Assembly (NCBI GenBank): GCA_030589225.1
Contig: JAUUWD010000032.1
Location: forward strand, 1 to 9,623
Reading direction: 5' to 3'
Length of the DNA: 9,623 nt
From: Desulfobacteraceae bacterium
GTDB lineage: Bacteria > Desulfobacterota > DSM-4660 > Desulfatiglandales > Desulfatiglandaceae
A program made the translations under genes and the position numbers. Every line of letters starts with the position of its first letter. Position 1 is the stretch's first letter. Under the pieces are notes generated by a model, which did no database searches, was not told where the DNA came from, and saw only the letters and a program-made list of their open reading frames with translations. Shown here piece by piece: positions 1 through 5,390 of this stretch.

Positions 1-910
1 GGGATGTGCCGGATACGGGGCTTCTCTCCTTGTCGCTATCACGGTAAGCCGGCGAGGCCGCCGTTTTTTTCTCTGGAGAGTCCAGTGTTCCTTTATGTAG
101 TTGGTAGGTTTTTTCCATAGAAAACTCCTTTTTTCGGGGCCGGGCCACCCACTGCATGCCCATCAGCAGCGGAATAATCATGATAAAGAAAACTATGGTG
201 TATGCCGAGCCAATCTCCAGACGCATGGAAGCATAACTGTCCGCAAGACCTACGGGCAGGGTTTTGGTCAGTGGTGTGTGGAGCATCCAGGTCAGATTGA
301 ATTCGCCTATGGAGAGGGTAAATACCATGAGCGAACCTGCCAGGATGCCGGGCATGGCATTGGGCACCACGATCTGGAAGAACCGATTCCAGAACCCACC
401 ACCCAGACTGGCTGCACCTTCTTCCAAGTTGTTTAGGTTGATGGAACTCATTATTGCGATAACAGAGCGCACCATAAAGGGGAGAGTAAAAATGACATGG
501 CCTACCAGAATAAATAGCGAACTCCTCCGGAAGCCTGTGAACATGCCGTAGTTTATGAGCAGGGCCAGGGCTATGGCCAGGCCTGGAATAGCCAGGGGCA
601 TTACGAGGAATTCTTCAAATAGACGGGTGAACCGGTTCTGCTTTTTCACCATGGCGTAGGCAGCTGGCACACCAACAACCAGCGTGATAGACAGACAGGC
701 CAGGGCGATAAGGATAGAACGAAAAATTGTGTCCATGTAAAGCTCCCAGACCTTTACGAACCAACGCAGGGTCAAGCCGCTTTTCACACCGACGATGAAA
801 TTAGCCGTGAGTCCAGCCATCACTGATTGTATCACAGGCACGATGAGAAAAGCGCAGACCAGAAGGGTCAAAAGGAACTGAACGTAAAAGAGGTGGGAAC
901 GTTTTTTCAT
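1..910 (-). CDS. ABC transporter permease, PotC/CysW-like (3' end open at window edge)
   Basis: This is the second membrane subunit of an ABC importer. It begins with ATG at 910, two bases after the stop of the first permease, so the two are translationally linked. About six hydrophobic segments can be seen, near residues 9-30, 62-88, 102-124, 131-155, 188-210 and 233-252. The ATPase-docking EAA loop lies at about residues 163-182 (EEGAASLGGG, then a Pro in VVPNAMPG), as in binding-protein-dependent inner-membrane permeases. The membrane domain ends near residue 260, the usual length for this family. The frame nevertheless stays open for about 40 more hydrophilic residues (RPRKKEFSMEKTYQ onward) to base 2 without a stop. 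An internal ATG at 116-118 has a well-placed AAGGAG at 125-130. The protein therefore has a polar tail, is fused to the next gene, or is followed by an in-frame internal start. Family call is secure; substrate is unknown. Confidence 0.88.
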   Translation of the reverse strand, partial: MKKRSHLFYVQFLLTLLVCAFLIVPVIQSVMAGLTANFIVGVKSGLTLRWFVKVWELYMDTIFRSILIALACLSITLVVGVPAAYAMVKKQNRFTRLFEEFLVMPLAIPGLAIALALLINYGMFTGFRRSSLFILVGHVIFTLPFMVRSVIAIMSSINLNNLEEGAASLGGGFWNRFFQIVVPNAMPGILAGSLMVFTLSIGEFNLTWMLHTPLTKTLPVGLADSYASMRLEIGSAYTIVFFIMIIPLLMGMQWVARPRKKEFSMEKTYQLHKGTLDSPEKKTAASPAYRDSDKERSPVSGTS

Positions 911-912
911 TT

Positions 913-1734
913 TTAGCCCGCCGCCGCCACTGTGGTCCCAGCCGCCGTGCGGGCCACTGACAGGGCCACCCAGGTAATAATGCCGAGCACGATTGACAAT
1001 GCCGAGGCCGTAGCAATGTTGGCCAACAAGGTAAACTCAGTGTAGATGACAATGGGTAAAACATCAATATCCGTGCCCAGAGTAAAGGCCGTTCCGAATG
1101 CCCCCATGGACGTGGCGAAACAGAGGGCCCCAGAAGAAATCAGGCCTGGAACCAGTGCTGGAATGAGAACATCCTTGACCACTTGCATTGGTGATGCCCC
1201 TAAGGATCGGGCTGCCTCTTCCAGACTTATGTCGATCTTTTCAGCCGCTGCCATTATGGTGGTGATAACGCGTGGGATGGAAAAATATAAGTATCCCAGG
1301 AACAGGCCCATCATGGAGTAAGCGAGTACGAGCTTCTCACCCGTGATTGACTCTGTTAATTCACCGACGAGTCCCTTGCGACCCACCAAAAGGATAATCA
1401 TGAAACCGACCACTACCCCCGGAAAGGCCAGTGGAAACGTCAGCATGGAGACAAGGACGTTTTTTCCAGGGAAATCGTTGCGAGTGAGAAAAACTCCAGA
1501 AACCCCTGAAATTACGAGGGTGACCAAGGTAACGGCTGCGGAAAGGAGTATTGTGTACATCAGGGTCTCAAAGTAACGCGGCGTGGTAAAGCAAGCGAGA
1601 TAGATCCCAAAGCCCGAGGGACCGGCTGCAGAGGCCAAGACCAGCCTAGCCATGGGCAGAATAAAAAAGGCCCCAAACACGGCCACTGCCGGGGCAATCA
1701 TAAAGATTAAGTATGGATTAATGCGGCGCTGCAC
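913..1734 (-). CDS. ABC transporter permease, PotB/CysU-like
   Basis: This 273-residue inner-membrane subunit of the same importer is of typical family length. Hydrophobic segments are visible near residues 7-30, 58-83, 93-117, 134-160, 195-217 and 228-260. The cytoplasmic EAA loop is textbook: residues 172-180 read EEAARSLGA, followed by SPMQVVKDVLIPALVPG, the contact site for the ATPase. The start is GTG at 1734; GAGG lies five bases upstream and no ATG nearby fits better. The gene follows the binding-protein gene after a 78 bp gap that carries a strong hairpin, and it ends two bases before the next permease. The pair should form a heterodimeric channel. The wider family carries polyamines, iron(III), sulfate, thiamine or phosphonates, so the substrate cannot be chosen from the permease alone. 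Confidence 0.92.
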   Translation of the reverse strand: MQRRINPYLIFMIAPAVAVFGAFFILPMARLVLASAAGPSGFGIYLACFTTPRYFETLMYTILLSAAVTLVTLVISGVSGVFLTRNDFPGKNVLVSMLTFPLAFPGVVVGFMIILLVGRKGLVGELTESITGEKLVLAYSMMGLFLGYLYFSIPRVITTIMAAAEKIDISLEEAARSLGASPMQVVKDVLIPALVPGLISSGALCFATSMGAFGTAFTLGTDIDVLPIVIYTEFTLLANIATASALSIVLGIITWVALSVARTAAGTTVAAAG

Positions 1735-1769
1735 CTATTCCTCACTTGGTTTTTAAGAGTATCTTGGAG

Positions 1770-1804
1770 CCCGGTGCACCCCGTTATGACGGGGGCGCGC
1801 CGGG
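1770..1804 (-). promoter_or_regulatory. Strong intergenic stem-loop between binding protein and permease genes
   Basis: Read on the transcript strand, CCCCGT and ACGGGG pair around a CATA loop. An outer CCCGG/CCGGG pair plus a short G-C-rich section extends the stem, with one mismatch and one bulge. No T-run follows on either side, so it does not look like an intrinsic terminator. In transport operons of this layout (malE/malF is the classic case) such hairpins protect the upstream binding-protein mRNA and lower permease expression. That role is inferred here. Confidence 0.6.
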
Positions 1805-1812
1805 ATGATTGG

Positions 1813-2826
1813 CTATCGTACCTCGGATAGATACCTGTCACGGAAGGTCTTCTGAACTTTGGACATCTTCTCCCAGTTGACAGCTTTGGCACGCTTGTAC
1901 TCCGATTCAGGCAGAAACTTGGCCGCCACCTCGGGCGACATGGCACTGGCACGCACAGGCCGTAGGAAGGCGTTAGCCCACACGGCCTGACCCTTATCGG
2001 ACATGATGAAGTCTAGGACCTTCTTGCCATTTTCCGGGTTTGGGGAGTTTTTAACCAGGCTCATGACATAGGGGGCCATGATTGTGCCCTCGGCCGGGAT
2101 AACGAACTCAATGTTTGCCTTATCCTTGTATTTTGCCCGGTAAGCGTTAAAGTCATAATCAAAGAGAATGGGAATCTCGCCGGACAGGACCCTCGCGTAA
2201 GAAGTCTGCTTTGGAACAATGGGACGATTTTTCTTTAACTTTTTAAAGAACTCAATGGCCGGATCGAAGTTGTCAAGAGTCCCACCAAGGGCAATATTTA
2301 CGGCTGTGGCTCCGGTATAACCCACGGCAGCAGAGGAGGGGTCCAGATACCCGACCATACCCTTATACATTGGTTTCAACAAGTCCGTCCAGGACCTGGG
2401 AACGGGTTTGCCGTCCAGGGCATCCTTGTTTACAAACAAGCCTAAGGTGCCGGAGTGTATAGTGAACCAGTATCCGTCAGGGTCTTTGAGGCCTGCTGGG
2501 ATTTCGTCCCAATATGCAGGCTTGTAAGGAGCTACCACACCTTTTTCCTTGGCCAGGATGCCGAAGGTTACTCCGTAATAGGCAACGTCAGCAACGGGAT
2601 GGTCCTTCTCGGCGATGAGTTGGGAAAGAGTCTGTCCCGAATTTTTGTTGTCGTGGGGCATGCTGATGCCTATATTTTCATTGATGGCTTTAAGCTGGGT
2701 GGCCCAATCAGCCCACATAGGTGGGCAGTTGTAACAGATGGCTGTGTCTCCGGCGAAACTTGTGCCCGCCAGACAGAAATAAATACCGGCGCTCAGTAGT
2801 AGAACGAAAAGATTAAATTTTTTCAT
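1813..2826 (-). CDS. ABC transporter periplasmic solute-binding protein (family 1 type)
   Basis: This is the substrate-capturing subunit of the importer, 337 residues from the ATG at 2826. That start has AAGGAGG five bases upstream; a longer reading from TTG at 2844 would place the ribosome site inside the gene and is rejected. Residues 1-25 form a Sec signal peptide (basic MKK, hydrophobic core, SFA then GD at the cleavage point). There is no lipobox Cys, so the mature protein is probably free in the periplasm. The body has the PotD/AfuA-like pattern: HDNKNSGQ at 58-65, ADVAYYGVTFG at 79-89, SGTLGLFVNK at 125-134, GYTGATAVN at 169-177, and ILFDYDFNAYRAKY at 220-233. Residues 31-36 read CYNCPP, a CxxC that could form a disulfide in the periplasm. 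The gene sits between the LacI-type regulator and the permeases. Ligand unknown. Confidence 0.9.
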   Translation of the reverse strand: MKKFNLFVLLLSAGIYFCLAGTSFAGDTAICYNCPPMWADWATQLKAINENIGISMPHDNKNSGQTLSQLIAEKDHPVADVAYYGVTFGILAKEKGVVAPYKPAYWDEIPAGLKDPDGYWFTIHSGTLGLFVNKDALDGKPVPRSWTDLLKPMYKGMVGYLDPSSAAVGYTGATAVNIALGGTLDNFDPAIEFFKKLKKNRPIVPKQTSYARVLSGEIPILFDYDFNAYRAKYKDKANIEFVIPAEGTIMAPYVMSLVKNSPNPENGKKVLDFIMSDKGQAVWANAFLRPVRASAMSPEVAAKFLPESEYKRAKAVNWEKMSKVQKTFRDRYLSEVR

Positions 2827-2869
2827 AATGTCCTCCTTTTTCAAAAGGTTTGTGTTGGTTATGAATACT

Positions 2870-2885
2870 CAGCGCAACTGCGCTG
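2870..2885 (-). promoter_or_regulatory. Short perfect palindrome in the lacI/binding-protein gap
   Basis: CAGCGC and GCGCTG pair around AGTT in the 5' leader of the binding-protein gene, 43 bases ahead of its ATG. It has no T-run, so it is not a terminator. It may be an mRNA stem that limits read-through or decay from the lacI part of the transcript, or a protein-binding palindrome. No convincing separate promoter was seen in this 116 bp gap, which fits transcription from the lacI promoter. Confidence 0.45.
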
Positions 2886-2942
2886 TTATATCACCACTCC
2901 GCCTAACCTTCCCTTGTGAGATTGGGATTTCGTTTTCCGCTA

Positions 2943-3998
2943 TTATGCTCCATGAACGCTCATGGCCTTTGTCTTGTAAAACTCTTTTTTCATGGTGCGA
3001 ACAACTGTAGTTGATTCCCTTATTACGAGCCTTGTTGCAAGAATTTTGTGAACGGGCTTGTAGACCTTATTTCCGATGTGGTGCAGCAGGATTTTTGCAC
3101 CAAGTTCCCCCATCTCATAAGCCGGTTGCCTGATTGTGGTGAGAGCTGGAGTGACAGAAGAAGCTATTTGCATGTCATCAAAACCGACAATCGATAAATC
3201 TTGAGGTAGACTGATACCAGCCTCTCTTGCCCCCGCCATGGCGCCTAAGGCCAAAAAATCGTTGGAGCAGAATATTGCAGTGGGAGGGTTTTTAAAAGAA
3301 ACGAGCGATTTGACGCCCTCTCGACCTCTGGCAAGGCTGTACTCGGTTTTTAGCACAAGATCAGGGTCATACGGGATGTGATTATCTTTTAAACACCTCT
3401 TGTACCCGTGCCACCTATGAAAGCTCCTGTCCGAACAATTGAAAGCCCCAGCAAGCATGGCTATCCGCCGATGATGGAAATGTATGAGATGCTCGGTGGC
3501 GCGATAGCCGCCCAGGAAATTGTCAACTCCGACGGCTGATATGGGACCCCTTCTTACTGTGCTATAAAGAAGAACAAAAGGGAACCTGTCATCAAGCAGG
3601 CTTTTGAGAGTTTCTCCTTTGAGATTTGTGGTGGTGATAATTAGTCCCTCGACTTGTCTTTCCCGGAGAACTTCGACCATTTTGGCTTCTTTTTCGTATT
3701 GGTAGTCAGAGTTCCCCAGGATTACCTGGTATCCTTGTTCATTGGCGAAGTCCTGGATTCCCCGAGTAGATTCGGCGAAGATGGGGTTAGTTATGGTCGG
3801 CACGATGAGACCAAAAGTATGGGAGCGCTTGGTCGCAAAGCCACGGGCAAGGGCATTATATTTATAACGACAAACTTCCATGGCCCGGAAAACACGCTTA
3901 CGCGTTTCGATCCCCACCTTTTCCGGAAAGTTGATTACTCTGGAAACAGTAGCAATTGAAACACCGGCAATTTTGGCGACGTCTCGAATGGTGCTCAT
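2943..3998 (-). CDS. LacI/GalR-family transcriptional regulator
   Basis: This DNA-binding repressor or activator responds to a small ligand. From ATG 3998 it has 351 residues, standard for the family. Residues 3-23 are the helix-turn-helix (TIRDVAKIAGVSIATVSRVI), followed by the hinge NALARGFATKRS. Then comes a periplasmic-binding-protein-like sensor domain opening with FGLIVPTITNPIFAE and containing VEGLIIT, GVDNFLGGYRATEHLI, TAIFCSNDFLALGAM and LSIVGFDD. A TTG at 4013 would add five residues (MGYRL) but the protein pattern fits the ATG; neither start has a strong ribosome site. The hinge has Phe where the minor-groove Leu usually sits (ARGF rather than ARSL). It heads the transport operon, and a matching inverted repeat covers its own start point, which suggests autoregulation. 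The residues do not reveal the effector. Confidence 0.93.
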   Translation of the reverse strand: MSTIRDVAKIAGVSIATVSRVINFPEKVGIETRKRVFRAMEVCRYKYNALARGFATKRSHTFGLIVPTITNPIFAESTRGIQDFANEQGYQVILGNSDYQYEKEAKMVEVLRERQVEGLIITTTNLKGETLKSLLDDRFPFVLLYSTVRRGPISAVGVDNFLGGYRATEHLIHFHHRRIAMLAGAFNCSDRSFHRWHGYKRCLKDNHIPYDPDLVLKTEYSLARGREGVKSLVSFKNPPTAIFCSNDFLALGAMAGAREAGISLPQDLSIVGFDDMQIASSVTPALTTIRQPAYEMGELGAKILLHHIGNKVYKPVHKILATRLVIRESTTVVRTMKKEFYKTKAMSVHGA

Positions 3999-4014
3999 CA
4001 ATCTATAGCCCAAT

Positions 4015-4032
4015 AATGTAACTGTTTACATT
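4015..4032. promoter_or_regulatory. Candidate LacI-type operator at the lacI start point
   Basis: The 18-base element AATGTAACTGTTTACATT has perfect 7-base arms (AATGTAA/TTACATT) around CTGT. It lies 16 bases upstream of the lacI ATG and overlaps the expected transcription start of the promoter at 4034-4062. Its core, TGTAACTGTTTACA, has the length and half-site (GTTTACA) of LacI/GalR-family operators. The same right half recurs at 4528-4534. Binding by the adjacent regulator is inferred. Confidence 0.6.
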
Positions 4033-4033
4033 C

Positions 4034-4062
4034 TCAATACCTAAGCGGTTTTCAAGTGTCAA
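4034..4062 (-). promoter_or_regulatory. Sigma70-type promoter of the lacI-transport operon
   Basis: On the minus strand a perfect TTGACA (4057-4062) is separated by 17 bases from TATTGA (4034-4039), a weak -10 that keeps the leading TAT. Transcription would start near 4027, inside the inverted repeat at 4015-4032. A good -35 with a poor -10 and an operator on the start site suits a repressible promoter. Confidence 0.55.
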
Positions 4063-4170
4063 GATGTATTTGTGTTGTTTCAGGCAAAATTAGGTGTTTA
4101 TTTTATAACAACCCGAAATGTCATCTTTATTTACAGTTCTTTCTGTTAAAACATTTTTGAGAAAAACGCC

Positions 4171-4466
4171 GCCTATGCATTTTAATCCTAATTCTTTTCA
4201 TCTCGCCAATAAGATGATGTTTAGAGATGGTGCTGGCAATAGTCTGAATCTTTCGTAGTTTCAAAAGACATTGAAAAAAGTTTTTTAGTTCTATCGATAA
4301 ATCACTGTTTTTTCAAATAGTTATTGTTACTATACTCATTATTATAGGCAATGTGCCATGCATTATACTTATATCCAGTAGTTAGATGCTGGTTATAGAA
4401 CCAATGCAAGTCCAATCGAAAGTAACGGCGGAGAAAATGTGGAATTTAGGAGCTAAATGCATAGGC
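4171..4466. repeat. MITE-like element bounded by 24-base terminal inverted repeats
   Basis: The left end, GCCTATGCATTT-TAA-TCCTAA-TTC (4171-4194), matches the reverse complement of the right end (AAATGCATAGGC at 4455-4466, preceded by TTAGGAGCT): GCCTATGCATTT-AGC-TCCTAA-ATTC. Twelve bases are identical, three differ, then TCCTAA is identical again, followed by TTC with a one-base gap. The interior of about 250 bases is very AT-rich and has no plausible gene. If the mobile ends are taken at the TA (4174-4175 and 4462-4463) they would fit TA-target elements of the IS630/Tc1 kind. No other target duplication is visible. Mobility is inferred. Confidence 0.5.
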
Positions 4467-4494
4467 ATTTTCAGAAATTTATGATTAGTTTCAT

Positions 4495-4534
4495 TTGACA
4501 AGAAATCTGTAATTTTGGTTTGGAAACGTTTACA
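4495..4534 (+). promoter_or_regulatory. Second LacI-type operator with an upstream TTGACA
   Basis: TGGAAACGTTTACA at 4521-4534 is a palindrome with central CG broken only by one base pair, the classic LacI/GalR/PurR operator form. It differs from the 4017-4030 core at three positions and shares the right half GTTTACATT. A perfect TTGACA lies at 4495-4500, twenty bases upstream, much like the spacing at the lacI promoter. No good -10 is visible (TTTGGA is the nearest), so a promoter is only possible. It would fire rightward, away from lacI. Confidence 0.5.
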
Positions 4535-4816
4535 TTTGCAGGGTAGCACCATAATCTATTGATAGACTTGCAAGACCTCAGCGAGCGTGTTCTTAGCTTT
4601 GAGAATGCGGCCATGCATGTGGGTTTTGTTTAAATGTCGGAAAGACTTCTAAGGGTTGGCAGTATGTCTGATAGAATGTTTCAAAAGCTACGGCATATTT
4701 CGGGTTGCGAGAGGATCTGGAGATGCGATTTCCCATCTGATATAGCTTTGCTCAAACCTCATCGTTTGGCGAGTTATCGCAGAGAGTGGTCAAATCGTAT
4801 AGAGAGGATATTTGAA
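4535..4816. other. Intergenic stretch without a convincing gene
   Basis: A 73-codon frame is open at 4634-4855 but it has no ribosome site, no recognisable motif, and ends inside a hairpin, so it is not called. The segment follows the second operator and leads into the hairpin cluster. It could be the 5' part of a non-coding transcript or decayed coding sequence. Confidence 0.4.
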
Positions 4817-4845
4817 CGCCTCGGAAATTGTATCCAGCCGAGGCG
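4817..4845. repeat. Stem-loop 1 (perfect 8 bp stem)
   Basis: CGCCTCGG at 4817-4824 and CCGAGGCG at 4838-4845 pair perfectly around a 13-base loop. The stem is GC-only apart from one T/A pair and stands out in AT-rich surroundings. An A-rich run follows on the plus strand, not a T-run, so it is not a plus-strand terminator. Its arms also match those of the next stem-loop. Confidence 0.6.
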
Positions 4846-4866
4846 GGAAAAATAAAAATATTTCTT

Positions 4867-4888
4867 CGAGGCCTGAGTCTTTGCCTCG
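4867..4888. repeat. Stem-loop 2 sharing arms with stem-loop 1
   Basis: CGAGGC at 4867-4872 pairs with GCCTCG at 4883-4888 around a 10-base loop; TTT follows. The arm sequence is the same as in stem-loop 1, so arms 1 and 3 or 2 and 4 could pair instead, giving a possible two-state RNA fold. Confidence 0.5.
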
Positions 4889-4901
4889 TTTATGGAATTA
4901 A

Positions 4902-4962
4902 AATGCGCTGATTGCATAACGCATGAAGTTTTTTCGCTTTGCTCTATGCAATATTTCGCATT
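4902..4962. repeat. Stem-loop 3 (two-part inverted repeat)
   Basis: ATTGCATA (4911-4918) and TATGCAAT (4945-4952) form a perfect inner stem around a 26-base loop. AATGCG (4902-4907) and CGCATT (4957-4962) form an outer stem beyond a small internal loop of three and four bases. Two nested perfect arms are unlikely by chance at this spacing. Function is unknown. Confidence 0.5.
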
Positions 4963-5376
4963 ATTCCACCGTTCCAGCATTCCAATTGCGGAGCGAAGCT
5001 AAGTTCTTTAGCCTTATACAAGTCTTCCTGCAATAAAATACCCAGCCATCCACCATATCTTGTGCCTATTTCTTACTTGAAACCCAAGATCCTTTATTTT
5101 TTACTTCTGTACCCTGAGGCAAATTCTTATCAATTAATAGCCAGAAGTGTGCAATCCGGTACGAACAAGAACAGGGATACATATTGATATGGCCTATGAT
5201 TTTGTCAGAGATTTTGTTTTGGATATTTTAGTGATATCAAAGCATTATGGAAATATAAGATATTAGCAAGATCACACAACATTCTGAAAACTCGTTTTTA
5301 TTGGGATACTCAATGTATCACAAGTTCAAACCAAACTGGGATTATAGCTCACCTGCTAATATTTCATTAATAATCT
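4963..5376. other. AT-rich leader region before the serine hydrolase
   Basis: No gene is supported here; frames such as 4939-5187 are short and lack motifs or ribosome sites. A small palindrome, GATAC-TCAAT-GTATC (5305-5319), lies 72 bases ahead of the serine hydrolase start and could be an operator. No strong -35/-10 pair was found. Confidence 0.35.
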
Positions 5377-5390
5377 GAGGAGGCAATAAG

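Noticed and set aside
2827..2844. TTG start giving the binding protein seven extra codons
   Set aside because: It would put AAGGAGG inside the coding region; the ATG at 2826 has that site at ideal spacing and begins a normal signal peptide.
4634..4855. 73-codon plus-strand frame (MSERLLRVGS...)
   Set aside because: No ribosome site, no recognisable family, and its end is the GC-rich stem-loop 1; better explained as chance in a structured non-coding stretch.
4817..4962. Reading the repeated hairpins as a CRISPR array or integron attC site
   Set aside because: There are no regularly spaced direct repeats with unique spacers, and no cas or integrase gene; the GTTRRRY/RYYYAAC core of attC is not present.
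4774..5187. Short frames on both strands in the hairpin region (68 and 82 codons)
   Set aside because: They overlap one another and the inverted repeats, and neither has a start signal or motif.
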